Below are positions 1-7,042 of a stretch of DNA of 64,000 nt, in pieces. Both the position numbers and the translations under genes were made by a program. The notes beneath the pieces are model-generated. The model had not been told where the DNA came from, searched no databases, and saw only the letters and a list, made by a program, of their open reading frames with translations. Origin of the DNA: Syntrophosphaera sp035450685 (GTDB lineage Bacteria > Cloacimonadota > Cloacimonadia > Cloacimonadales > Cloacimonadaceae); contig DAOTNF010000005.1 in the NCBI GenBank assembly GCA_035450685.1, positions 57,873 to 121,872 on the forward strand, in the 5' to 3' direction. The stretch's first letter is position 1, and each line of letters starts with the position of its first letter.

Positions 1-200
1 GTTGGGAGCTTCCAGGATCGTAAACGTCCAAAAACCACTGTGACACAATCCAAAGCCAGTCTTATCAATCTCTCTGCCTCATAAACCAATACGAACACTG
101 GGACAGGTGGTGCTCGTTTGCAAGTTTGGGTGAGTTTTTGTACCTGCTATTATCGGTGTGACTCTGTATATCCGGCGCGAATCGCGAGCCCGAAAATCCC

Positions 201-230
201 TTGACATTTATGCCCCCATCATAATGATAA
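201..230 (+). promoter_or_regulatory. Putative sigma-70 promoter for the M29 aminopeptidase gene
   Basis: A perfect TTGACA at 201-206 is followed 18 bases later by TGATAA at 225-230, in an AT-rich stretch ahead of the coding start at 297. The leader would be about 60 nt and ends in a GAGGAAGGA ribosome site. The -10 match is only moderate. Bases 1-200 hold no gene that I can support. Confidence 0.45.
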
Positions 231-296
231 ACCTAACTGCCAGAGGCAGCGCAAATACGCCGGGGACGCTTCCCGGTTCAGCATGAGGAAGGAATT

Positions 297-2345
297 ATGA
301 GCATCGATTACAGCCGCACCATCGAACAATTACAAGCTTTCAAACCCGCTTATGACAAGGGATTGAAGCGTCTGAGGGAGCTGCAGGTTTCCGCCGGGAT
401 GCCTATGGCGGATTTCTTTGGCGAACTGCGGGACACAGCCTTGCAGGGAGCGGAGTTTGGCGACTTGCTGCAAAGCGACCCCGCTCTGGAAAAGGTCAGC
501 CTGGAAGAGCTGGCCAGTCTCAACGCGAAATACTACGCCCCGCTGGATCCCGAGTCCGGCTACGCAAGCTGTTTTGGCAATCCGGATTACGCGGTGAAGC
601 TCCACGGCGAGGAGTTGGGACAGCTCTGCGCCGCCATCTACACCGAGTTCCGCGCCCTGCGGCAGCACTATATCAATGGCAATTACCTCCGGATGGACGA
701 GCTGCTGCGCCTCTTTTTTGGCCTCTACGACCTGGCCGCGGCGAACAACCTCGATCCCGCCGCCTGGAAAGCCCTCTACCGCAGCCTGCACATGGGAAAC
801 TTGCGCCTCAAATCCTGCCTGCAAAACCTTATCCGGCTCAGCCCCGAAGCGGATTACTATCTGCGCGTGGTGCGCGAAGCCGACCTGGGCGACCTGCGCT
901 ATCTCTACCGTTACGGCGTGTATCTTTCCCCCCACGATTTTGCCATGGCGCGCTTTCTGGCCCAATACCCCGCCGATGAACTGGCATCTCTGGCAGCCTT
1001 CATCGTGCAAAGCTGGGTGGATGGCTTCACCCGCGCCCAGAAGGACTACCGCATCAAGCGCTATGCCAACCTGATCATTCCCTGCGGGATGGAGCGCCTG
1101 GGACGCCTGCTGATAAAGGAACTGGAAAAGATCGGCATCACGCCTCTGATGGGGCTGCCCCACAGCAACGGCATCAACCGCCAGTTTGGTTATGACCACC
1201 GTTTCGACACCGCCCTGCTGCTGGATCGCGAGTTTGTGGACACAAGCGTCAGCCTGGCGGAGGAGATTTTGGAAGAGTTCAAAGATCTGATATCCCTGCA
1301 GGCGGGCCCGGTGTATGTGGAGCTTTTCGGTGAAACCCCCTTCAGCCCCGAATCCAAGGACACCGCGCTACAGTTCAGCCCCGAACAGCAAGGCCTATGG
1401 CGCGAACTCTCCGGCAAAAACGCCCAGCTCTACTTCAAATATTACCGCCGCGATGAAGCCAGCTTCACCATCATTGCCTTCCCCTCACCCGAGATCGGCG
1501 AACTCTTCCCCCAGATCTTTGCGGACACCCTGCGCATCAACCTGCTGGACAGCCAGCGCTATGCCCGCATCCAGCAGCACATCATCGACCTGCTGGACAC
1601 CGCCGAGTATGTGCATGTGAAGGGCAGGCCCGGCAACGACACCGACATCATGGTGCGTATGCACACCATCACCGACCCCGCCAGGCAGACCAACTTTGAG
1701 AACTGCGTGGCGGATGTGAACATCCCCGTGGGGGAGGTCTTCACCTCGCCCGTGCTGAAAGGAAGCACCGGCGTCCTGCATGTGGAGGACATCTATCTGA
1801 ACAGCCTGCGCTACTACAACCTGCGCATTGTCTTTGAGGACGGCTGGGTCAAAGACTACTCCTGCACCAACTTCCCCGATCCCGCCGAAGGCAAAAAGTA
1901 TATCCACCAAAACCTGCTCCTGCCCCATGATACCCTGCCCATCGGCGAATTTGCCATCGGCACCAACACCCTTGCCTACCAGATCGCGCGCAAATATGAC
2001 ATCCTTTCCCTGCTGCCGATCCTGATCATCGAGAAGATGGGGCCCCACTTCGCCATTGGAGACACCTGCTTCAGCCACGAGGAGGACGCCCCGCATCCCA
2101 GCTTTGTGAACGGCAAGGAGATGATCGCTGTGGAAAACGAGAAATCCGCCACCCGCAAGGAAGACCCCTTGAACGCCTACACCCAGAAGCACATGGACAT
2201 CACCCTGCCCTACGAGATGTTGGCGTCCATCACAGCCATCAGGCCGGATGGCAGCCGCCACGACATTATCCGCGACGGACGCTTTGTGGTGCCCGGCACG
2301 GAGGAACTCAACATCCCGCTTGATGAGGGTTGGGAGACCAGCTAA
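297..2345 (+). CDS. M29-family aminopeptidase (AmpS/AmpT-like) with a long N-terminal extension
   Basis: Predicted cytoplasmic metallo-aminopeptidase of 682 aa. The C-terminal two fifths carry M29 landmarks: a GEVFTSP segment (Glu480), GEFAIGTN (Glu551), GPHFAIGD (His584) and HMD (His632/Asp634). Their order and spacing fit the two-metal ligand set of AmpS/AmpT. Family members are usually near 410 aa, so roughly the first 230 residues are an extension I do not recognise; it is helical-looking and has no signal peptide. The ATG at 297 is preceded by GAGGAAGGA. The gene stands alone, with its own promoter-like sequence and a strong terminator. The family call rests on motifs by eye; the role of the extension is unknown. 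Confidence 0.72.
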   Translation: MSIDYSRTIEQLQAFKPAYDKGLKRLRELQVSAGMPMADFFGELRDTALQGAEFGDLLQSDPALEKVSLEELASLNAKYYAPLDPESGYASCFGNPDYAVKLHGEELGQLCAAIYTEFRALRQHYINGNYLRMDELLRLFFGLYDLAAANNLDPAAWKALYRSLHMGNLRLKSCLQNLIRLSPEADYYLRVVREADLGDLRYLYRYGVYLSPHDFAMARFLAQYPADELASLAAFIVQSWVDGFTRAQKDYRIKRYANLIIPCGMERLGRLLIKELEKIGITPLMGLPHSNGINRQFGYDHRFDTALLLDREFVDTSVSLAEEILEEFKDLISLQAGPVYVELFGETPFSPESKDTALQFSPEQQGLWRELSGKNAQLYFKYYRRDEASFTIIAFPSPEIGELFPQIFADTLRINLLDSQRYARIQQHIIDLLDTAEYVHVKGRPGNDTDIMVRMHTITDPARQTNFENCVADVNIPVGEVFTSPVLKGSTGVLHVEDIYLNSLRYYNLRIVFEDGWVKDYSCTNFPDPAEGKKYIHQNLLLPHDTLPIGEFAIGTNTLAYQIARKYDILSLLPILIIEKMGPHFAIGDTCFSHEEDAPHPSFVNGKEMIAVENEKSATRKEDPLNAYTQKHMDITLPYEMLASITAIRPDGSRHDIIRDGRFVVPGTEELNIPLDEGWETS

Positions 2346-2365
2346 CATCTATTTCACCCGATAGT

Positions 2366-2392
2366 AAAAACCCCGCTCAGGCGGGGTTTTTT
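2366..2392 (+). terminator. Rho-independent terminator after the M29 peptidase gene
   Basis: AAAACCCCGC and GCGGGGTTTT form a 10-bp stem with a TCAG tetraloop, followed by further T residues. It starts about 20 bases after the stop codon and separates the gene from repeat island 1. Confidence 0.9.
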
Positions 2393-2416
2393 AGCTGGTT
2401 ATTTGTTTCTAAAAGA

Positions 2417-2684
2417 CTGGATCACGGGTCAAGGCCCGTGATGACACGGATGTAGTCTGTGGGGAGGTTGTTTTGGGGCTGGCTGCTTGTTTCTAAAAGA
2501 CTGGATCACGGGTCAGGGCGGTTCACACAGATATCCGCGGATAATATAAGGGCTGCCGAAGTCTGTTCGGCAGAGGCAACGGAGTTGCCTGTTTGGAAGA
2601 GACCTCCGGTCTCTGTGGCAAACGGACTTTGCCACCCCAAAGCACTGGATCCCGGGTCAAGCATGCGCTTGCCTGGGATGACAC
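2417..2684 (+). repeat. R1 palindromic repeats, island 1 (2417-2447, 2501-2515 partial, 2645-2684)
   Basis: R1 reads CTGGAT-CACGGGT...CCCGTG-ATGACAC: an inverted repeat flanked by invariant CTGGAT and ATGACAC, usually next to an A-rich AAAAGA box. The central loop varies between copies (TCAAGG in one; a longer, imperfect arm containing CATGCG in another). Similar GTCAT...ATCCAG palindromes are known as dispersed intergenic repeats in many bacteria. No protein is needed to explain them beyond hairpin formation. Confidence 0.8.
2553..2635 (+). repeat. R2 four-hairpin cassette, copy 1
   Basis: Four perfect hairpins abut: 2553-2573 (8-bp stem, loop GTCTG), 2574-2590 (7 bp, loop GGA), a 7-nt linker GTTTGGA, 2598-2614 (7 bp, loop TCC) and 2615-2635 (8 bp, loop CGGAC). 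GGG at 2550-2552 can pair with CCC at 2636-2638 to close a multibranch junction. The halves are inverted duplicates: 25 of 38 positions match, and six stem pairs differ only by compensatory changes. Confidence 0.9.
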
Positions 2685-2929
2685 AGTATATAGCCTGGTA
2701 GAGCTTGTTTCGGGGGAACCTTTCCACCATTTCACCTTTCCACCTTCAAATATCCTGTCGATCCTGTTTCCGCGTTCTTTCCCGTTTTCACCATCACCAC
2801 CCCACCACGACAACACGTCACCACGACACTACGAGATTCCACCTTTCCACGGCCTGATCGTAGCACCTATATATTATGAGGGGGGATGGTCCTCATTTGA
2901 ATCCCCCTCTCCGGCGTGGGTCTTCCTGG

Positions 2930-2958
2930 GGTCAACCTTATAATTTATAAGGATGACC
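2930..2958 (+). repeat. R5 dyad, copy 1
   Basis: GGTCA-A-CCTTATAA-T-TTATAAGG-A-TGACC is a 29-bp inverted repeat with one A/A mismatch per arm, centred on base 2944. It is followed by CTAAGG, a TGATGGC element and a GTAGCAGCAAAGGAGGGCG tail up to about 3000. The tail here lacks the ATG seen in other copies. Confidence 0.88.
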
Positions 2959-3013
2959 TAAGGTTGATGGCTCCAAACGCTGTAGCAGCAAAGGAGGGCG
3001 AAGGGGAAAAGGA

Positions 3014-4528
3014 TCAGTCTTTGAGCAGCACTATCCTGGCATTTTGCCAGCTACCGTCTTCCGCAACGGCGCGCAGCAGGTAGATGCCACTGGAGAGGCC
3101 GGGCAGGTCGAGCGTAAGGGTGCCCCGCCGGGCTTGCAGCTCGCGGGAAAGGACAAGTTGTCCGCGCAGGTTATAGACCCGCAGTTGGCGCAGGGGCCTG
3201 CCGCTCCTGATGTTCAACGCTTTGCCCGCGCGAAGCGGGTTGGGATGGCAGAGTAAAGAAGCGGAAAGCGGCGGTGCAAGTTCGTCCTCCGCGGAAACGC
3301 TGTAGCTGAAGAGTTCGTTGGCGTCCAGAGTGATTGCGGGACGCTGATAGGCTGGTTCGCCTGTGGTGGCGCTGGCCCAGAGAATCGCGCCCGTGGAGGG
3401 CGTAAACTGCAGGGCTGTCAGGTTGTCCTCCCGTCCTGCGGCTCCGGCGAGAACCCGCCATTGGCGTTTAGCGGTCAGGTGCGGGTTCTGGGTCAGCGAA
3501 TCGACAATGTTGGCATAGCGGGTGCAGCAGGTGGGAAAGGTGAGCAGGCGGAAATGGTTGGTGGCGGCGAGGTGTCCATCCGGGAGATTGCCGTTGTCGG
3601 CTGGATAGCGCATTACGGTGCCGCTGTTGTTGGTCTCGATCACGGCGTGGAGGGTGAGGGCGGAGTTTTCGGTCATGGCGTGGATGATGCTGCCGCTGAG
3701 GTGTGTTCCTCCCGAGATTGAGGCAAAGAGGTCAAGTGCGTCCGGGCTACCGCTGGAGTCGTAATCCAGCCTTTCCACTCCGCGGCGCAGGTCGAACATC
3801 ACGGGATCGAGCCCGTCATAGTTGCTGGCATCGTGGTAGTTTCCCAGATTCAGCGAGGCCCAGGTGCCGCTTTCCGATATCGCCGTGAGAGCGCCCAGAA
3901 AGCCGGGCACGCCAAAGCCCATCCACTTCTGTTCATCAGGTTCGGAAGGGTGGTGCACCACCAGCAGGGGTTGGGAAATGAGCACCTCGAGCGGAGTCCA
4001 GTCCAACCAGCGGGTGAGGACGGAAGCTCCCGCCAGCAGGGAATCCTGCTGCGTTGCCACACCCCAACTGGAAAGGGAAGCGCAGCCAAGCCTGAGATCC
4101 TGGTCTGTAAAGGCGCGGCGCAGAAAGTTCATGTCCAAAAAGGCATTGGCGAGCATCAAGTCGTTGGCATCCAGATTCCTCTGCAGGCCGCTGTGAAAGA
4201 TGTCCGCGCCAGACTGCTGCATTCCGGCGATCATCCCCTGCGCTTCGCTCTGGAAGCGGGAATCAACGTCAAAATGCTCCAGATAGTAGTTGAGCAGATA
4301 GTTGTAGTTGTCGGCATTGGAGAGGGCGAACATCGCGTAGTAGAACTGGTCAAAGACGTTCAGCGCGCCAGCGGCGGTCAGATAACCCTGCGCCACGCCG
4401 CGTTCGTAATGGCTGCCCCAGACCTGGAGGATGGCTTTGTCGCCAAAGTATTGCAGATCGCCGTTCACCTGAGCCAAAAGCAGGGCGCCAGGCAGGCAAA
4501 GGGCCAGGATCAGAAAAAGCTTTTTCAT
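3014..4528 (-). CDS. Secreted C45-type Ntn hydrolase with C-terminal sorting domain
   Basis: A 504-aa exported protein. Residues 1-19 are a signal peptide (MKK, hydrophobic core, ending LLLAQ). The catalytic part resembles the C45 / acyl-CoA:6-aminopenicillanate acyltransferase-phospholipase-B-like Ntn family: an ERGVAQGYL motif near residue 42, and a GCASLSSWG segment in which Cys149 would be the autocatalytically exposed nucleophile. The last 80 or so residues (LRVYNLRGQLV, GIYLLRAV, ending RIVLLKD) are a type-IX-like sorting domain, so the enzyme is probably released or surface-anchored. The substrate is unknown: an amide, or a bile-salt/acyl-peptide type bond, are possibilities. Upstream genes on the strand are two small membrane proteins with no evident link. 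Confidence 0.65.
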   Translation of the reverse strand: MKKLFLILALCLPGALLLAQVNGDLQYFGDKAILQVWGSHYERGVAQGYLTAAGALNVFDQFYYAMFALSNADNYNYLLNYYLEHFDVDSRFQSEAQGMIAGMQQSGADIFHSGLQRNLDANDLMLANAFLDMNFLRRAFTDQDLRLGCASLSSWGVATQQDSLLAGASVLTRWLDWTPLEVLISQPLLVVHHPSEPDEQKWMGFGVPGFLGALTAISESGTWASLNLGNYHDASNYDGLDPVMFDLRRGVERLDYDSSGSPDALDLFASISGGTHLSGSIIHAMTENSALTLHAVIETNNSGTVMRYPADNGNLPDGHLAATNHFRLLTFPTCCTRYANIVDSLTQNPHLTAKRQWRVLAGAAGREDNLTALQFTPSTGAILWASATTGEPAYQRPAITLDANELFSYSVSAEDELAPPLSASLLCHPNPLRAGKALNIRSGRPLRQLRVYNLRGQLVLSRELQARRGTLTLDLPGLSSGIYLLRAVAEDGSWQNARIVLLKD

Positions 4529-4587
4529 CGGTTCACCTCATCCGGTGTCAAATTGCGCCGCCGCGCGAGGCGTGTCCAGCCAATTGT

Positions 4588-4950
4588 TCAATCACCCTTC
4601 AGGCGGCGGTAAACCTTGTAGTTGTGCAGCACCACCAGCAGGAAAACGAGGTTGGCGGCCAGCAGCACGATGTTGATGGTGAAGGGGTCGAAGCGCGCAT
4701 AGTAAAAGGAAGCCACACCCAGCACCAGCAGTAAAACAAGCTTGAAGACCACGATGCCCCGGGGCAGACCGCAGAGGCGGAAAAACCAGCGTGCCACCGG
4801 GTTGCGCTCGCGCCGGTAGTGGTCAGGACGCAGCACCAGCCAGGTGGAATGGCCATCCAGGACATTCAGCGCCACAAAGACGGCAAAGAGCACAAACAGC
4901 AGTTTGCGTCCGTAAAACGGAGCGAGGAATGGGGCCAACGCGGCTGCCAC
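4588..4950 (-). CDS. Small integral membrane protein (DUF5658-like), tandem copy 2
   Basis: About 120 aa with three hydrophobic segments. It shares with its upstream neighbour the pattern ALNVLDGHSTW...RNPVARW and a C-terminal HNYKVYRRLK basic end. The LNxLDxxxT and NPxxRW signatures resemble the DUF5658 family, whose function is not known. The start is probably the GTG at 4950, three bases past the upstream stop; a later start nearer the first transmembrane segment is possible. It is a clear tandem paralogue of the 4954-5307 gene. Confidence 0.6.
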   Translation of the reverse strand: MAAALAPFLAPFYGRKLLFVLFAVFVALNVLDGHSTWLVLRPDHYRRERNPVARWFFRLCGLPRGIVVFKLVLLLVLGVASFYYARFDPFTINIVLLAANLVFLLVVLHNYKVYRRLKGD

Positions 4951-4953
4951 CGG

Positions 4954-5307
4954 TCAATCCCCGGCCCGGGAATCGCGTTTGCGAATCCTGTGCCAGACCA
5001 GATAGTTGTTGATGACCAGCGCCAAGAAGACGAGGTTGCCCAAGGCCAGCAAGCCCAGCAGAATCTTGAGCGCCAGGGGGTTGGAACCCTTGAGCAGTAA
5101 AAAGAAGACGCAGGTGATGAAGCCGATCCAGAGCAGTTCGGAAACCACGATGCCCCAGACCACGCCCAGCCGGGAAAATATCCAGCGGGCGAGCGGGTTC
5201 TTCTCGCGGCTCAAGTGTTTGGGACGCAGCACCTTCCAGGTGGAGTGGCCATCCAGTATATTGAGCGCCACCAGGCTGCCCCAGAGGGCAAAGAGCAGGA
5301 TGGTCAC
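4954..5307 (-). CDS. Small integral membrane protein (DUF5658-like), tandem copy 1
   Basis: A 117-aa protein with three predicted membrane spans. The first span runs into VALNILDGHSTWKVLRPKH and a KNPLARW motif, and the C-terminus is NNYLVWHRIRKRD. It is paired with a paralogue directly downstream that shares about half its residues in these motifs, so this is a recent-to-moderate tandem duplication. Function is unknown. It lies 70 bases downstream of ftcD and could be co-transcribed with it. Confidence 0.65.
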   Translation of the reverse strand: MTILLFALWGSLVALNILDGHSTWKVLRPKHLSREKNPLARWIFSRLGVVWGIVVSELLWIGFITCVFFLLLKGSNPLALKILLGLLALGNLVFLALVINNYLVWHRIRKRDSRAGD

Positions 5308-5377
5308 GGCTCAGGCTCCCGCTCCGCTATCCGCGCGCCTTCCATCGGTTTCGTCCGCATCCTGGCAGATGGCCGGT

Positions 5378-7042
5378 TCAGAGCCTTTTACGAACCTCTT
5401 CCTCCACCCCTGCGGCCTCTTCCTCGCAGCGGGCAAGCAATTCTTCCGCGCGGGAACGGATATCGTCTTTGAAAGCCGGGTCGGTGGAGCCGGGCAGGTT
5501 GATGAGGATGTTGTAGAAGGCGCCTTTGGCGGCGGTGAGGCCGGTGAGAGCAGCCACGCCGGCGTCAGAGAGGGCGTTGACGTTGCCCACCACAGCCACC
5601 TGGGCTGCCAGTTGGATTGCTTCCCGGGCAAGCTGGAGGGTTTCAAAGGGAACCAGGATCGCGCCCTGGGTGGTCTTTTCCATCTCCGCGTCGCGCAGGG
5701 CAATCTCCTCATCTGTCTTTTTGGGCAGGCGCATGGCTTCCATCATGGCGTTGAAGGCGTCGGTATCGCGGTCAATGCATTGCAGGGCACGCTCTTTGAT
5801 CGACTGTCCCAATGGGGCGAACTCATGCACCTTGTCCTGCACCTGTTCGTAGCCTTTTTTGTCCATGGTGAGGTTGGCGACCATTGCGCTCAGCGCGCCG
5901 GAGAGAGCGGCGCAGAGGGCTGCCACGCTGCCGCCCCCGGGAGCGGGGGAATCGGTGGAAAGCAGGTCTGTAAAGGCGTCCACCCGCATGGAGGCAAGGC
6001 TGTCCTGCCGGGCGATGGCATATTCGATCACCTTCTTGTCCAGATCGAAGGGCGCAAGTTCCGCCAGGCCCATGGACTGGATCGCGGTCTCCATGATCAT
6101 CTTTTCGGGAATGCCGGTGCTTTCGCCCATGCGCTCCAGGTAATATTTCCCGGCGTTCAGCAGGGCTGCCTTGGGGATCAGCCCGACCAGTTCGCTGCCG
6201 GTGACCTGCACACCCATGGCGGCGGCCAGTTCGCGCACCTTTTCCAAGACCAGATGCGGGGGCGTGATCTTGTAGTTGGTGAGGTTGATGCTGATCTGGG
6301 CGCGGTTGTAGCTATCGATGTACCAGCCCACGGCCTTGCAGTGGCTGAAGAGACCGGGCACCATCACCTTTTTGCCGTCTTTATCTCTGACCAGCTTTCC
6401 GTTCGCGTCGCGGGCGGCTTTGCCGCTTTCGCGGATGGTGATGGCCAGTTCGTGGGCTTTCTTTTTATCGCGGGTGTTGAGGTTGATGTTGTAGGCAATC
6501 AAAAACTCGCGGGCGCTGATGGCAGTGGCTCCGCTTTTGGCGTTGAAGGCGTGAGGGCCGAAATCCGGCTTCCAGGCAGGATCTTTGGCCTTGTCCGGCA
6601 GAGCTTCATACTCGCCGGAGCGGACGTTGGCGAGGTTGCGCCACTCTTCTTTGGAGGCGGCGTTTTCATAGAGGTAAACCGGAATGCCCAGCTCTTCACC
6701 CACGCGCTTGCCCAGTTGGCGCGCGTAGTCGGCGCATTCTTCCATGGTCAGGCCTGAGATGGGGATGAAGGGGCAGACGTCTGTGGCGCCCATGCGGGGG
6801 TGTTCGCCGTGATGTTTGCTCATGTCGATCAGCTCGCTGGCTTTTTTGATGCCCTGGAAGGCCGCTTCCACCACCGCTTCGGGGTTTCCCGCCAGGGTGA
6901 AGACGGTGCGGTTGGTATCCGCCCCGGGATCAACATCCAACAATACAACCCCGTTCACCGAACGGATCGATGCCGCAATGGCATCCAAGACGGCAGTGTC
7001 TCTGCCTTCGCTGAAATTTGGCACGCATTCCATCAACTTCAT
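5378..7042 (-). CDS. ftcD: Bifunctional glutamate formiminotransferase / formimino-THF cyclodeaminase
   Basis: A 554-aa fusion like mammalian FTCD. Residues 1-330 are the formiminotransferase (MECVPNFSEGRD at the N-terminus, DPGADTNRTVFTL, SKHHGEHPRMGATD). Residues about 345-554 are the cyclodeaminase (TDSPAPGGGSVAALCAAL). It moves the formimino group from formiminoglutamate (histidine degradation) to tetrahydrofolate, then deaminates it to 5,10-methenyl-THF. This suits an amino-acid-fermenting anaerobe, though no other hut gene is in the window. The ATG overlaps the stop of the upstream CorC-like gene by ATGA, so translation is probably coupled. The length is normal for the fusion. Confidence 0.93.
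   Translation of the reverse strand: MKLMECVPNFSEGRDTAVLDAIAASIRSVNGVVLLDVDPGADTNRTVFTLAGNPEAVVEAAFQGIKKASELIDMSKHHGEHPRMGATDVCPFIPISGLTMEECADYARQLGKRVGEELGIPVYLYENAASKEEWRNLANVRSGEYEALPDKAKDPAWKPDFGPHAFNAKSGATAISAREFLIAYNINLNTRDKKKAHELAITIRESGKAARDANGKLVRDKDGKKVMVPGLFSHCKAVGWYIDSYNRAQISINLTNYKITPPHLVLEKVRELAAAMGVQVTGSELVGLIPKAALLNAGKYYLERMGESTGIPEKMIMETAIQSMGLAELAPFDLDKKVIEYAIARQDSLASMRVDAFTDLLSTDSPAPGGGSVAALCAALSGALSAMVANLTMDKKGYEQVQDKVHEFAPLGQSIKERALQCIDRDTDAFNAMMEAMRLPKKTDEEIALRDAEMEKTTQGAILVPFETLQLAREAIQLAAQVAVVGNVNALSDAGVAALTGLTAAKGAFYNILINLPGSTDPAFKDDIRSRAEELLARCEEEAAGVEEEVRKRL

Larger units (their letters stand above)
2394..3013. repeat. Composite repeat island 1
   Basis: Non-coding stretch between two convergent genes. 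In order it contains a full R1 palindrome (2417-2447), a half R1 (2501-2515), the R2 four-hairpin cassette (2553-2635), a second full R1 (2645-2684), TTTCCACC-type tracts (2720-2850), the R4 block with TAGCACCTATATAT (about 2851-2927) and the R5 dyad with its tail (2930-3000). Short open frames here are not gene-like. The same modules recur in the other islands. Confidence 0.85.

Noticed and set aside
2459..2943. Short open frames across island 1 (and similar ones in islands 3, 6, 7 and 8)
   Set aside because: They read through palindromes and VNTRs, share no frame between copies and have no ribosome sites; repeat-derived noise.
5006..6757. A 583-codon plus-strand frame opposite ftcD
   Set aside because: Antisense shadow; ftcD motifs on the minus strand are clear.
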